A stretch of 64,000 bases of DNA from Flavobacterium pectinovorum (GTDB lineage: Bacteria > Bacteroidota > Bacteroidia > Flavobacteriales > Flavobacteriaceae). Made by a program: the position numbers and the translations under genes. Shown here piece by piece: positions 14,885-24,137 of the stretch. Location: assembly GCF_900142715.1 (NCBI RefSeq), contig NZ_FRBX01000006.1:310001-374000 (forward strand), given 5' to 3'. The notes below the pieces were generated by a model. That model was not told the origin of the DNA, ran no database searches, and worked only from the letters and a program-made list of their open reading frames with translations. The stretch's first letter is position 1. The number at the start of each line of letters is the position of its first letter.

Positions 14885-15886
14885 TTATAACTTCGATACT
14901 TCTTTAATGTATTGATGTACATCTAAAAAAACCGTTCCCAGAGCGGTTTTTATTTTTTCATTTGAATACAAATTTTTCGAATAAGAGGCTTTCGCTGTTG
15001 CTTTTGTTAAACGTCTTTTTTGGAAAAATAAAGTCGAGAATATTTTGCCTGCAATCCAAAGAAAATTCATGAAAAACGGAGTTGCATGAATACTTGGTTT
15101 TTTTACTTTTAAGACTTCTGCAATTGTGTTTAGAATATCCCTAAAAACAATATTGTCTGCAATTAAGGTAAAACGTTCATTTTTGATTGTGCTTTTCATT
15201 AGTTCGTAAGCAATTCTCACTACATCATTTATAGCAACAAATCCTGTATTTCCAAGAGTATAAAACGAAAGACCGTTTGCCACTTTTACGTATAGCTCAG
15301 CGCTTCCCTGTTCACATTTTTTTGTTTTTGGGATTGGTCCTAAAATTACGCCCGGATTAATAATGATAATATCCAGTCCTTCCTGAACGCCTCTCCAGAC
15401 TTCCATTTCGGCGCCATATTTTGAAATAGCGTAATCGCTGTGAGGTTTTTCAGGATTCCAGTCGGTTTCTTCTGTAATATAGGTTTCATGTGGTGGTAAA
15501 TCTCCCAAAGAGGCAATTGAGCTTACAAAGCAGAATTTTTTGATTCCTTTGGCCAACGAAAAATTAACCATATTGGCAGTTCCTTCGATATTGGTTTTTC
15601 GAAGTGCATCTTCGTCTTTAGGATCAAAAGAAATTAAAGCGGCACAATGGTAAACGTATTCAATGTCGATAAAAGCAATTTCTAGAGAAGGAACATCTAA
15701 AATATCGGCTTCAAGCCAATTGATTTTTTCGAATAAATCTCCTTTTTTATACAATTCAAAAACCGATTTTGTTTTTTGAATGTTGTTCTGGTTTCTGTAA
15801 ATAGCCCGGACATTTTCTCCATTTTCGATTAAATGAAGCAATAAATGCGCGCCAACTAAACCTGTTCCTCCAGTTACTAATACCAT
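14885..15886 (-). CDS. NAD-dependent epimerase/dehydratase family protein
   Basis: A 333-residue extended short-chain dehydrogenase. The nucleotide-binding TGGTGLVGAHLL motif starts at residue 4, followed by FCFVSSIASLG and the catalytic YAISKYGAEME (Tyr-x-x-x-Lys). The C-terminal half is typical of dihydroflavonol-4-reductase or 3-beta-HSD-like members rather than sugar epimerases, so the substrate is open. The start at MVLVTGGTG was chosen because the usual Rossmann strand begins there. The 16 extra upstream residues overlap a repeat-containing leader. Confidence 0.88.
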   Translation of the reverse strand: MVLVTGGTGLVGAHLLLHLIENGENVRAIYRNQNNIQKTKSVFELYKKGDLFEKINWLEADILDVPSLEIAFIDIEYVYHCAALISFDPKDEDALRKTNIEGTANMVNFSLAKGIKKFCFVSSIASLGDLPPHETYITEETDWNPEKPHSDYAISKYGAEMEVWRGVQEGLDIIIINPGVILGPIPKTKKCEQGSAELYVKVANGLSFYTLGNTGFVAINDVVRIAYELMKSTIKNERFTLIADNIVFRDILNTIAEVLKVKKPSIHATPFFMNFLWIAGKIFSTLFFQKRRLTKATAKASYSKNLYSNEKIKTALGTVFLDVHQYIKEVSKL

Positions 15887-15910
15887 TTTGTAAAGATAAG
15901 TTTTTGCTTT

Positions 15911-15985
15911 TTTGCCACAAAGGCTCAAAGCCACAAAGTTTTTTTGTTTTTAATAATATTTGCGCCTTTGTGCCTTAGTGGCATA
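15911..15985. repeat. Imperfect inverted repeat of the CCACAAAGGC / GCCTTTGTG type
   Basis: GCCACAAAGGCTCAAAGCC faces GCGCCTTTGTGCCTTAGTGG as an imperfect foldback between the divergent epimerase and tyrS genes. The words resemble those at 46277-46520. Confidence 0.55.
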
Positions 15986-15989
15986 AGTT

Positions 15990-16021
15990 TTTGCCATTGC
16001 CATTACCATTGATTATATTTG
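15990..16021 (+). promoter_or_regulatory. Promoter of tyrS
   Basis: TTTG at 15990-15993 and TATATTTG at 16014-16021 are 20 bp apart, an excellent consensus match. It places the start point near 16027 and so excludes the longer frame from 15991. Confidence 0.75.
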
Positions 16022-16038
16022 CGCAAAATATTTTAAAA

Positions 16039-17334
16039 ATGAAGAATCTAGTTGAAGAATTAAAATGGCGCGGTTTATACCATGATAGCATGCCAGGAAC
16101 GGAAGAACAATTGCTAAAAGAGGTAACGGCGGCATATATTGGTTTTGATCCAACGGCAGATTCACTGCATATTGGCAGTATGGTTCAGATTATTTTATTG
16201 GTTCATTTAAAGAATTTTGGTCATCAGCCTGTTGCTTTGGTTGGTGGTGCAACCGGAATGATTGGTGATCCTTCCGGAAAATCTGACGAAAGAAATTTGT
16301 TGAACGAAGAAACTTTGGCTAAAAACGTTGCCGGAATCAAAAGTGTTCTGTCTCGTTTCTTAGACTTTAATTCAAAAGAACCAAACGCTCCAATTATGGT
16401 AAATAACTATGATTGGATGAAAGAATTCTCGTTTATTGATTTTGCCCGTGAAGTTGGAAAACGTATTACGGTAAACTATATGATGGCGAAGGATTCTGTT
16501 AAAAAGAGAATTAACGGAGAAGGGGAAGGGATGTCTTTCACAGAATTTACATATCAATTAATTCAGGGATACGATTTTTATCATTTATATAAAAACAACA
16601 ACTGCCTTTTGCAAATGGGAGGTTCTGACCAATGGGGTAATATTACCACAGGTACAGAATTAGTTCGCAGAATGGGAGGAGAAAATGCTAAAGCGTTTGC
16701 TTTAACAACTCCTTTAATCACAAAAGCAGATGGATCTAAATTTGGAAAATCTGAAGGAGGAAATGTTTGGTTGGATGCTGATAAAACTTCAGTATATAAA
16801 TTTTACCAATTTTGGGTAAATGCTACTGATGCTGATGCTGAAAAATATATTAAAATCTTTACTTTTTTAGATAAAGAAACTATTGATGCTTTAATCGAAG
16901 AGCATAAAGCAGCTCCGCATTTAAGAGTTTTACAAAAGAAACTGGCTGAAGAAATTACGATTTTTGTTCATAGTAAAGAAGAATTAGAAAAAGCAATTCA
17001 GGCTTCGAATATTTTATTTGGAAATTCTACTTCAGAGGATTTGAAACAATTGGATGAAACGACTTTCTTAGAAGTTTTTGACGGAGTTCCTCAAGCTGAA
17101 ATTGCAAAAGCAGATCTTGAAAACGGATTGGACATTGTTTCTGTTTTAAACGAAAAAACAGGTTTCTTTAAATCAAACGGAGAAGCGAGAAGAGCCTTAA
17201 CAGCGAATTCAATTTCTGTAAACAGAGAAAAAATCAAAGAAGATTTTGTTTTGACTGCAAATGATTTGATTAATAATCAGTTTGTGTTATTACAAAGCGG
17301 AAAGAAGAATTATTTTGTGATTAGAGTGGTTTAA
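16039..17334 (+). CDS. tyrS: Tyrosine-tRNA ligase
   Basis: A 431-residue class I synthetase that charges tRNA-Tyr. It shows [19 protein letters not shown] (HIGH region), [17 protein letters not shown], the tyrosine-binding segment [13 protein letters not shown] and the KMSKS-like [14 protein letters not shown]-terminal S4 RNA-binding domain follows ([23 protein letters not shown]). The start was set at [13 protein letters not shown], just downstream of the promoter. No T-box or attenuator is visible in the short leader. Confidence 0.98.
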   Translation: MKNLVEELKWRGLYHDSMPGTEEQLLKEVTAAYIGFDPTADSLHIGSMVQIILLVHLKNFGHQPVALVGGATGMIGDPSGKSDERNLLNEETLAKNVAGIKSVLSRFLDFNSKEPNAPIMVNNYDWMKEFSFIDFAREVGKRITVNYMMAKDSVKKRINGEGEGMSFTEFTYQLIQGYDFYHLYKNNNCLLQMGGSDQWGNITTGTELVRRMGGENAKAFALTTPLITKADGSKFGKSEGGNVWLDADKTSVYKFYQFWVNATDADAEKYIKIFTFLDKETIDALIEEHKAAPHLRVLQKKLAEEITIFVHSKEELEKAIQASNILFGNSTSEDLKQLDETTFLEVFDGVPQAEIAKADLENGLDIVSVLNEKTGFFKSNGEARRALTANSISVNREKIKEDFVLTANDLINNQFVLLQSGKKNYFVIRVV

Positions 17335-17338
17335 AATT

Positions 17339-17404
17339 GTTTAATCGTGTAATTGTTTAATCGGTTGTAAAGCGAATAAACGATTTAACAAATCAACGAT
17401 TAAC
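17339..17404. repeat. Imperfect inverted repeat between tyrS and the LuxE-family gene
   Basis: GTTTAATCGTGTAATTG... at 17339-17363 pairs imperfectly (about 80 percent) with 17381-17404. A T run (CCTTTTTT) follows on the + strand. It fills the convergent gap and may terminate tyrS. Confidence 0.6.
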
Positions 17405-17409
17405 CTTTT

Positions 17410-18390
17410 TTACAAAACCATTAAATTACATCCACGAATATCAGAATTATCAAAACGTCCCAATACCTCAAAAGAGTTGTTGGGATTTTTTTTGCCTAAA
17501 TCCTGAGTGGCAATAAAAGAGCATGAATTGATATTGGCCAAATCAATAACGTTAATTCCGCCTGTTTTTCCATTATTTACGTAAGTAAGCGCATCTTCGG
17601 GATCGCGAACTAAAATATGCATCCATGACGGACATTCGAAAACGCCTTCGCCTAAAGAATAGGCTTGCGCCAGAAGTTCGGTCATTCCGTATTCTGAATG
17701 AATTGCCGAAACACCAAAGCCTTTGCAAAGCTGTTCATGAAGTTCTTCGCGAATCATTTCTTTACGTTTGCCTTTCATTCCTCCGGTTTCCATAATAATG
17801 GTATTTTGAAGGTTGAATTGATGTTTTTCTATCAAATCTAATAAAGCATAAGTAACACCAATTAAAATAACATTTTGTCCTGATTCGTCTAAAGCCGTCA
17901 GTTTTTTAATTAAGTCGTCGTGATTGTGTAAATAAAAGCCGCTTTCGGGCTGATTGGATAGTTTTATTAAGTCTTCGACCATATAAATAAGCGAAGACCC
18001 ATCTCTTTCGAGATAAGACGGCAAAAGAGCTAAAACAACGTAATCTTCGATATTGCCATAAAACTGAGAAAATCCCTTGCGGTAACTTTCCTCATATAGG
18101 GAAATATCGGTCACTAAATGTTTGCTCGTAATCATGCCCGTTGTTCCGCTGCTGGTAAAGGTAACCTGAACAGGATTTGAATTGGAAACTACATTATGAC
18201 TCTTGAAAAATTGTATTGGTAAAAACGGAATTTGCTCCAGTGATTTTACCTGTTGCGGATTTACTTTTAGAAAGTCGCAAAAGTCACGATATACCTGATT
18301 GTTTTCATGCTGAAAACGAAACACTTTCAATGCTATTTTTTCAAATTGTTTCTGACTCGAAATGGTAAATATATCGCTGGCTGTAATCAA
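17410..18390 (-). CDS. LuxE-family acyl transferase / acyl-protein synthetase
   Basis: A 326-residue protein related to the LuxE/PaaK adenylate-forming group. It has the nucleotide loop VTFTSSGTTGMITSK at about 77-91, VILIGVTYALLDLI, METGGMKGKRKEM, and a late motif SAIHSEYGMTELLAQAYS. LuxE proteins activate fatty acids as acyl-AMP. This gene is not near lux genes, and the physiological acyl substrate is unknown. The frame begins with TTG at 18388-18390 and has no nearby ATG. A -7-like TACCTTTG lies 13 bp upstream, so the mRNA leader would be very short. Confidence 0.82.
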   Translation of the reverse strand: MITASDIFTISSQKQFEKIALKVFRFQHENNQVYRDFCDFLKVNPQQVKSLEQIPFLPIQFFKSHNVVSNSNPVQVTFTSSGTTGMITSKHLVTDISLYEESYRKGFSQFYGNIEDYVVLALLPSYLERDGSSLIYMVEDLIKLSNQPESGFYLHNHDDLIKKLTALDESGQNVILIGVTYALLDLIEKHQFNLQNTIIMETGGMKGKRKEMIREELHEQLCKGFGVSAIHSEYGMTELLAQAYSLGEGVFECPSWMHILVRDPEDALTYVNNGKTGGINVIDLANINSCSFIATQDLGKKNPNNSFEVLGRFDNSDIRGCNLMVL

Positions 18391-18403
18391 AACTTTTTTT
18401 GTG

Positions 18404-18411
18404 CAAAGGTA
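18404..18411 (-). promoter_or_regulatory. -7 element close to the TTG start of the LuxE-family gene
   Basis: On the minus strand TACCTTTG fits TAnnTTTG and is followed by CAC. A start point near 18397 would leave about seven bases before the TTG codon. No good -33 element is seen. Confidence 0.5.
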
Positions 18412-18505
18412 AGTATAAATGTAAATAGTTTTCAGTTTTTGGTCACAGTTTTCCTGTACAGAGTCTCAAAACCCAGACTGTGACTGGAAACTAAAAAAAC
18501 GGCAA

Positions 18506-18538
18506 TAAAAAAGCCCCAATATTATTTGGAGCTTTTTG
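18506..18538 (-). terminator. Terminator of the T9SS-sorted protein gene
   Basis: On the minus strand AAAAAGCTCCAAATA pairs with the following ATTGGGGCTTTTTT, a nearly complete stem ending in T. It lies just past the stop of the gene ending at 18553. Confidence 0.7.
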
Positions 18539-18552
18539 ATAGATTTTATGTT

Positions 18553-18897
18553 TTACCGAATGATAAGCTTTCTGGTAGCTGAAGCGTTCTCTTCGCTTAT
18601 TTTAATAATATAAACTCCGGGAGTTAAATCACTAACATTTAATTCTCTGGTCGTTAAATGTGCCTGAATTACTTTTTTTCCTAACAAATCAAAAACAACT
18701 ATTTCTTTTTCTAAATCGTTTTTTGATGTTATATAGACTTTGCCGTTTGTAACAGGGTTAGGGTACAAGCTCAGGCCCTCAATGGTACTTCCGTCCTGAG
18801 GTTTTGGTAATTGCTTACTATTATCCTGCGCTGATGCCGTTATAGTAGTAAAGAAAAAAGCCAATAAAAATGTAATATAAAAGTAGTTTTTTGCCAT
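18553..18897 (-). CDS. Short T9SS type A sorting-domain protein
   Basis: A 114-residue protein: signal peptide (MAKNYFYITFLLAFFFTTITASAQ), a linker of about 15 residues (DNSKQLPKPQDGSTIEGL), and then nothing but a type A sorting domain (SLYPNPVTNGKVYITS, KEIVVFDLLGKKV, LNVSDLTPGVYIIKI, ATRKLIIR). Such domains target cargo through the type IX system to the cell surface, yet here there is almost no cargo. The start at 18897 was chosen for the signal peptide. The gene has its own terminator. It could be a minimal surface peptide or a remnant of a larger protein. Confidence 0.85.
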   Translation of the reverse strand: MAKNYFYITFLLAFFFTTITASAQDNSKQLPKPQDGSTIEGLSLYPNPVTNGKVYITSKNDLEKEIVVFDLLGKKVIQAHLTTRELNVSDLTPGVYIIKISEENASATRKLIIR

Positions 18898-18952
18898 CGC
18901 TATTTTTTGATTATTGTAAATATACAAAAAAAAATACAAAAACTACGCCAAA

Positions 18953-18983
18953 AAAAAACATCCTAAAAAATTAGGATGTTTTT
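18953..18983 (-). terminator. Terminator of the beta-helix lipoprotein gene
   Basis: ACATCCTAA (18958-18966) and TTAGGATGT (18971-18979) are perfect complements with an A-rich loop, flanked by A on the left and T on the right. On the minus strand the stem is followed by a T run. It lies 44 bp past the stop at 19027. Confidence 0.85.
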
Positions 18984-19026
18984 AACATTTTATGTGTTAA
19001 GTGATTAGAAAATCAACTTAGTTTAA

Positions 19027-20160
19027 TTACTTAGTCCAGTTAGCCCAAGTTGGTAAGTCAGCACCAGCACCAGCACCTAAAGCACCAGTAGTTGTTCCAG
19101 ATAATTTAGGACCATCAAATGCAGTAACAGAAGCTCCAAAAGTATAGTTTGTGATAGTAAAGTTACCAGCAGCGATATTTGCAACTGCACCAGCATCTGT
19201 AGATAATTTAGCAAGATCTTTAGGCATTCCGTCAGCAACATATAAGTTTGTGTAAGCTTGTTTTCCTCCACCTTCTTTGTAATTGATTGCTTTTTCGTCA
19301 GCTAAGAAAGCAGCATCACCTTTAACGATAGAGATGTTAGTGATTTTAGCGTTTGTCATTGGAACAGCTCCACTTGGATCTTTTGCGTTTGTAGATCCTT
19401 CAACACCTGCTTTAGTAACACCTTTAATGTATACGTTTGTAGCAGTACCTTGCCATCCGTCAGCAAAATCTAAAGAATCATCATAAGAGTTTACAATTAC
19501 TAAGTTAGAAGCGTTTACAGCTCCTCCGAAGAATTCAATTCCATCATCACCACTTTCGAAAGTGTATATGTCAGATACTACAGTTCCTGAACCTACTCCG
19601 AAGAAAGAAACTCCATTGTATTCTTTTTCAGCAGTATATTTAGAACCTGTGTAAGAAATTCTTAAAAAGTTGATATTTCCAGAAGAATCTGCATTGTCAT
19701 TACCACCATAGCTTAAAGAACCTACTTCAGAAGTACCATTGTCTCCTGTGTTCACTTTACCATTACCAGCGATAATTAATCCACCCCAGTCACTTTGAGC
19801 TGGAGTTGCTTTTCCAGAAGTCATAATAACTGGCTTAGCAGCAGTACCATTGATGTTAATTTTAGCATTTCTCTCTACAGCGATATATAAAGAAGTAGCT
19901 TCTGCAGTAGCAGAACTTTTAATTACTGTTCCAGCAGGAATAACTAAAGTAGCTCCACCTTTAACAACAAGACCACCTGTTAAAGTATAAGTTTGAGTTG
20001 GGTCCAAAGTTACAGTACCATCTTTAATCTCTCCCTTTAAATCGTCAACTTTTAAAACAAAAGAACTGTTGTTCGTATTGTTGTTGTTATTGTCATCAGA
20101 ACTACAGCTTGTTAAAGCAAGTCCTAATATTGCAGCCATTGCAAATAAACTTTTTTTCAT
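19027..20160 (-). CDS. Surface lipoprotein with right-handed beta-helix repeats, Pho-type locus
   Basis: A 377-residue lipoprotein (MKKSLFAMAAILGLALTSC, then SSDDNNNNN, a surface-export type signal). The body contains short hydrophobic strands typical of a right-handed beta-helix: GGLVVKGGATLVIPAGTVIK, SDWGGLIIAGNGKV, LRISYTG, GVSFFGVGSGTVVSDIYTFESGDDGIEFFGG, LDFADGWQG. It has no enzymatic motif I can name. It lies beside a TonB receptor and PhoB/PhoR genes, and its promoter carries four 11-bp-spaced heptamers like those of the receptor and porin. It may be a surface ligand-binding partner of the receptor. The ligand is not shown by sequence. Confidence 0.8.
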   Translation of the reverse strand: MKKSLFAMAAILGLALTSCSSDDNNNNNTNNSSFVLKVDDLKGEIKDGTVTLDPTQTYTLTGGLVVKGGATLVIPAGTVIKSSATAEATSLYIAVERNAKININGTAAKPVIMTSGKATPAQSDWGGLIIAGNGKVNTGDNGTSEVGSLSYGGNDNADSSGNINFLRISYTGSKYTAEKEYNGVSFFGVGSGTVVSDIYTFESGDDGIEFFGGAVNASNLVIVNSYDDSLDFADGWQGTATNVYIKGVTKAGVEGSTNAKDPSGAVPMTNAKITNISIVKGDAAFLADEKAINYKEGGGKQAYTNLYVADGMPKDLAKLSTDAGAVANIAAGNFTITNYTFGASVTAFDGPKLSGTTTGALGAGAGADLPTWANWTK

Positions 20161-20194
20161 TTTTGTTGTGTTTTATTGTTTTATTTATTCAAGG

Positions 20195-20251
20195 CAAAGT
20201 AAATGAACATATGTTTTTGTTGAGTTAAGACCGTATTAACAATGTATTAAG
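20195..20251 (-). promoter_or_regulatory. Putative PhoB operator and promoter of the beta-helix lipoprotein
   Basis: On the minus strand heptamers CTTAATA (20245-20251), GTTAATA (20234-20240), CTTAACT (20223-20229) and a weaker AAAAACA (20212-20218) recur every 11 bp. The last ends 9 bp before TTACTTTG (20195-20202), a -7-like element. Confidence 0.65.
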
Positions 20252-20309
20252 TATAGTGGTATAAATAAGACTCGACTTAATATAAAATTTACATTGCCGT
20301 TTTTAAATT

Positions 20310-20345
20310 ACAAAAGGTGATTAGAGTTACCTAATCACCTTTTGT
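20310..20345 (-). terminator. Terminator hairpin of the Pho-locus TonB receptor
   Basis: ACAAAAGGTGATTAG (20310-20324) and CTAATCACCTTTTGT (20331-20345) are perfect 15-bp complements around a six-base loop, 20 bp past the receptor stop. It separates the receptor from the lipoprotein promoter. Confidence 0.85.
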
Positions 20346-20364
20346 ATTTATTTAGAACAGTTTC

Positions 20365-23142
20365 TTAGAATGTATAATTTAAAGTAAGTCTGAAATCTGA
20401 ACCTGCTTTGTATGAAACTGCGGTAATATCACCAACAGATTCTTTTCCTGGTACTTTTCCTTGCTCTTGTACACGTTTAAAAGTTGGATTCAGGATGTTA
20501 TTGTAAATAAAACCTAATTTCAAGTTTTTAGTTAAACTTGTATTAGCGATAAAGTCTAATTTATTTACAGCTTTATCAACCAGGTTTCCTACTCTTGAGG
20601 TTCCAATAACAGCTAATTTATCTGAAAAATAAGAGTAAGATACCGTTGCACTGAAATCCTGTCCTTCTCTGAATTCATTTAAAAATGATAAGTTAGCATT
20701 GGCAAGGAAATTAGAAGCTCCTGTTAATTTACTTTCTGAAAAAGTAAAGTTTGCTCCAAAATCATTTTCGTTGTTTACTTTATCGTTGCTTAGATCTTGG
20801 TTTGTGTATAAATATGATCCGTTTGCGTCAAAAGAAAGTTTTGTCTTTAGGTTGTCATTATTTTCAATTTCAAAAATATCTTTTCTGAATTCTACTTCAA
20901 CTCCTGCTACTGTTCCCTTATCTCCTGTATTTGCGTAAGAGATGTCATTTGAAGAAGAGTTAAGGAACATTTCGTTGATTGGGTTTTGAATAATTTTTCC
21001 GAATGCAGTTACAGAAATTAATTCCCCTGCTTTCGGGAAAAATTCCCATCCTAAATCGAAGTTGTAATTTGTTGAAGCATATAAATTAGGGTTTCCTTCG
21101 TATGCTTGTGCGACATCTTCATAAATAATTGGCACTTTTTCTTTAAACTGAGGAAGTGTATATGTTTTGCTCGCAGAAAACTTTAAGTTCTGTTTGTCTG
21201 TTAAAGTATATTTTGAAATTAAACTTGGTAAAATGTTAAACTTTGAATCATCAGAATTGCCGCCACCCGGAACGGTTGTTGTGATATAGAAAACACTTTG
21301 ATTCAATTGTTCCAGTCTAGCCCCTAATATCACACTCAATCTATCCGTTAAAGAGTATTGAACATTAACGAATGCAGCATTAATATCTAAATTTCCATTA
21401 TACAATTGGTTAATTCTGTTTGAGTAAGATGAACCCCAGTGTGCAGGATCTAAATAATTATCTACATGGTGTATGTCTTCTTTAGGAAAAGAAATTGTAG
21501 TTCTGTTCGGAAAAAATGAATATTGTTCCATGTTGTAATCTACACTCTTGAACTTTCCTGAATAACCAACAGTTACTTTTCCTTTGTAAGTATCATCACT
21601 GCCTTTTTTGAAGTTATAAGAAAGAGCAACATTTGCAGCGATTTCATTTTCTTTTAAGTCCTGAAAAAACCTGTGATTATTGATGTTTGAATTGGTAAAA
21701 AATGTATAGTCTATAGCATTTGGAGCATACACAAAAGAGTTTTGCATACGATCTGGAGTTGCGCTGTTAGACATGCTGTATCCTACACCCCAATTTAAAT
21801 TCAACTGATCGTTGAACTTATTTTTCCCTGTTAATTGATTTACAATTAATTGAGTTCTTTCAAAAGTTCCACGTTTAATAAATCCAGATATTTGTTGAAG
21901 AGCATCTCCACCACCGTCAAAATTCTGGTTTGTTCCTTCATACTCGCTGTAATCTTGCTCACTTGAATTCAAGAATAAAGAAGTGAAGAAGATCGAGTTT
22001 TTGTTGTTGATTTTATAATCAGCTGTACCCATCACAGTTGTAGTAGTACTATGTTTGTACGCCGTTCTGTAAAAATCAGAAAAGATATCTCCGTCAGAAG
22101 TAATTCCCCCTCTACTGTATCCTTCTGTGTATTTATTTTTTGCACTAAATGAACCAGTAACAAAAGTACCAATTGAACTTTCATCATTTATATTGAATCT
22201 TTTACCAGCAGATAAAGTATAGAAAGCATTTAATATGTTTTTGTTTTCCTGTCTGTCCCAGCTTGTTGCATAGCTATATGGTTGTAATGGAGAGTCTGGA
22301 ACTCCAACTTTTTTAAATCCAGTATAAGTAGGGCCATCTTGTAGATAAAAATGATCTTGGCCTAAAACATTTGTGTTAGCCCCTGTTCCAATTGAAAAAC
22401 TTACAAAAGGTTTACCGCTGAATTTTTTTGCAGCAATATCTATGTTTGCTCCACCAAAATCGGCATAGTTTTGAGCTTCAAATGTTTTGCTTACTCCAAT
22501 ATTATCTACAATATTTGTCGTGAAAATATCTAAAAGTATATTTTTATTTGCAGGGTTGTTTGATGGTAATGGAAGTCCGTTTAATGTTGTAACATTATAA
22601 CGATCTCCTAATCCTCTTACGAAAACATTTCCTGAATCGTCGTTTTTAGAAACCCCACTAACTTTAGATACAGCATTTGCTACATCGTTAACTCCTTTTC
22701 GAGCTATTTCTTCGGCACCAATTGCAGCTTTAAAAGAAACTGCATTTTTTTGGTCTAATAATAGAGCTGATTCTTTTTGTTTGTTTCCGGCAGATGATTG
22801 CACAACAACATCCTTCAAAGCATAACCTTCTCCAGAAGTAAGTGTTTGATTAATTGTTACAGTTTCATTTGCTTTAACTGTAACCGGAGCTTCTATAGTT
22901 TGGTATCCTAAAAAGCTGAAAATTAAAGTATAGCTTCCCGGATTTACAGATATTGAATATTTTCCGTCAATGTCAGTGTTTGCACTAATGTTTGTTCCTT
23001 TTATTAAGACATTCGCAAAAGGAAGCGATTGATTGTTCATTTCTTTGTCGGTTAATACACCAGAAATTGTACCTTTGTTTTGAGCGACCGAAATCGTACA
23101 GATAAATAATGTAAATAATAGAAATTTTAGATTGAATTTCAT
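20365..23142 (-). CDS. TonB-dependent receptor with CarboxypepD_reg-like domain, Pho-type locus
   Basis: A 925-residue outer-membrane transporter. Order: signal peptide (MKFNLKFLLFTLFICTISVAQ), CarboxypepD_reg-like domain (about 22-105: GTISGVLTDKEMNNQSLPFANVLIKGTNI), plug domain (ALKDVVVQSSAGNKQKESALLLDQ, VSKVSGVSKNDDSGNVFVRGLGDRYNVTTLNGLPLPS) and a barrel ending FRLTLNYTF with terminal Phe. The start at 23142 gives a clean signal peptide. Upstream are three CTTTACA-like heptamers at 11-bp spacing and a -7 element, so it is probably PhoB-controlled with the divergent phoB-like gene next door. I infer uptake of phosphate or a phosphorylated ligand. Confidence 0.92.
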   Translation of the reverse strand: MKFNLKFLLFTLFICTISVAQNKGTISGVLTDKEMNNQSLPFANVLIKGTNISANTDIDGKYSISVNPGSYTLIFSFLGYQTIEAPVTVKANETVTINQTLTSGEGYALKDVVVQSSAGNKQKESALLLDQKNAVSFKAAIGAEEIARKGVNDVANAVSKVSGVSKNDDSGNVFVRGLGDRYNVTTLNGLPLPSNNPANKNILLDIFTTNIVDNIGVSKTFEAQNYADFGGANIDIAAKKFSGKPFVSFSIGTGANTNVLGQDHFYLQDGPTYTGFKKVGVPDSPLQPYSYATSWDRQENKNILNAFYTLSAGKRFNINDESSIGTFVTGSFSAKNKYTEGYSRGGITSDGDIFSDFYRTAYKHSTTTTVMGTADYKINNKNSIFFTSLFLNSSEQDYSEYEGTNQNFDGGGDALQQISGFIKRGTFERTQLIVNQLTGKNKFNDQLNLNWGVGYSMSNSATPDRMQNSFVYAPNAIDYTFFTNSNINNHRFFQDLKENEIAANVALSYNFKKGSDDTYKGKVTVGYSGKFKSVDYNMEQYSFFPNRTTISFPKEDIHHVDNYLDPAHWGSSYSNRINQLYNGNLDINAAFVNVQYSLTDRLSVILGARLEQLNQSVFYITTTVPGGGNSDDSKFNILPSLISKYTLTDKQNLKFSASKTYTLPQFKEKVPIIYEDVAQAYEGNPNLYASTNYNFDLGWEFFPKAGELISVTAFGKIIQNPINEMFLNSSSNDISYANTGDKGTVAGVEVEFRKDIFEIENNDNLKTKLSFDANGSYLYTNQDLSNDKVNNENDFGANFTFSESKLTGASNFLANANLSFLNEFREGQDFSATVSYSYFSDKLAVIGTSRVGNLVDKAVNKLDFIANTSLTKNLKLGFIYNNILNPTFKRVQEQGKVPGKESVGDITAVSYKAGSDFRLTLNYTF

Positions 23143-23169
23143 TTTAGTTGTGTTTAATTTATTTTTTTG

Positions 23170-23215
23170 CAAAGAAAGAACCGCCCTGTAAAGTTCATGT
23201 TACGCACTTGTTATG
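23170..23215 (-). promoter_or_regulatory. Putative PhoB operator and promoter of the TonB receptor
   Basis: On the minus strand CATAACA (23209-23215), CGTAACA (23198-23204) and CTTTACA (23187-23193) lie exactly 11 bp apart. The last ends 9 bp before TTTCTTTG (23170-23177). The layout equals that of the porin promoter at 25453-25498. Confidence 0.7.
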
Positions 23216-23372
23216 TTTTTGTGTTCTGTAGATTATCAAATTGTTACGAGATTAAATTACCGTTAACTGCGATTTTTAACCGTCGATTTATTATTATATT
23301 TACCATCGCAATTAAAAACCATCAGATTTATTAGAATCAAATTTGATGAGAAAACTCAATTTTTGCTATTTT

Positions 23373-24056
23373 ATGAAAAAAACTCAAACCAAGATTTTAT
23401 TGGTCGACGATGAACCGGATATCTTAGAAATCGTAGGCTATAACCTTGCTCAGGAAGGCTATCAAATTGTAACAGCTTCAAACGGAAAAGATGCAATTGC
23501 AAAAGCTCAGAAAGAATTACCAGACCTGATTATTATGGATGTGATGATGGCAGAAATGGACGGTATGGAAGCTTGTGAAAACATCAGAAAAATACCAGAA
23601 TTAAATAATGTTATCATAACATTTTTAACAGCAAGAAGCGAAGATTATTCGCAAGTAGCTGGTTTCGATGCAGGTGCTGATGATTATATCACAAAACCGA
23701 TAAAGCCAAAATTACTGGTAAGTAAAGTAAAGGCTTTGTTAAGAAGGTTAAAAGAACAAGAAGTTGTTAGCGATACCTTAAATGTTGGCGGAATCGAAAT
23801 TAACCGCGAAGAATATAAGATCATAAAAGGGAATGTAGAAATTGCATTACCAAGAAAAGAATTTGAATTGTTTTACCTACTGGCTTCAAAACCTGGAAAA
23901 GTTTTCAAAAGAGATGAAATACTTGATAAAGTTTGGGGTAACGAAGTAGTAGTTGGCGGAAGAACAATCGATGTTCACATCAGGAAATTACGTGAAAAGA
24001 TTGGAGAAGATCTTTTTAAAACAATAAAAGGAGTAGGTTATAAATTTGAAGTTTAA
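23373..24056 (+). CDS. phoB: OmpR-family response regulator, PhoB-like
   Basis: A 227-residue regulator with a receiver domain (VDDEPD at 11-16, phospho-acceptor Asp56 in LIIMDVMMAEMDG, TARSE, KPIKPK) and an OmpR/PhoB winged helix (ALPRKEFELFYLLASKPGKVFKRDEILDKVWGNEVVVGGRTIDVHIRKLREKIG). The start at MKKTQTKILLVDDEP gives the usual family length. A PhoR-type kinase follows 223 bp later. The neighbours are a TonB receptor, lipoprotein and phosphate-selective porin that share a candidate operator. The symbol phoB is therefore supported by context and class, not by a unique motif. Confidence 0.85.
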   Translation: MKKTQTKILLVDDEPDILEIVGYNLAQEGYQIVTASNGKDAIAKAQKELPDLIIMDVMMAEMDGMEACENIRKIPELNNVIITFLTARSEDYSQVAGFDAGADDYITKPIKPKLLVSKVKALLRRLKEQEVVSDTLNVGGIEINREEYKIIKGNVEIALPRKEFELFYLLASKPGKVFKRDEILDKVWGNEVVVGGRTIDVHIRKLREKIGEDLFKTIKGVGYKFEV

Positions 24057-24137
24057 TTTTTTAAGCTGCTAAGTTTCTAAGATACTAAGTATTTGATTGT
24101 GATCTAACATTCAATTATAGTCCATACTTTTGAAATC

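Noticed and set aside
16022-16038. Tyr attenuator or T-box before tyrS
   Set aside because: The leader between the promoter and ATG is under 20 bases, too short for either.
23244-23280. TTAC/TTAAC words between the TonB receptor and phoB as a phoB operator
   Set aside because: Their spacings are 13, 6 and 13 bp, not 11, and they are out of register with the phoB -7-like TATATTTA. Autoregulation is therefore not claimed.
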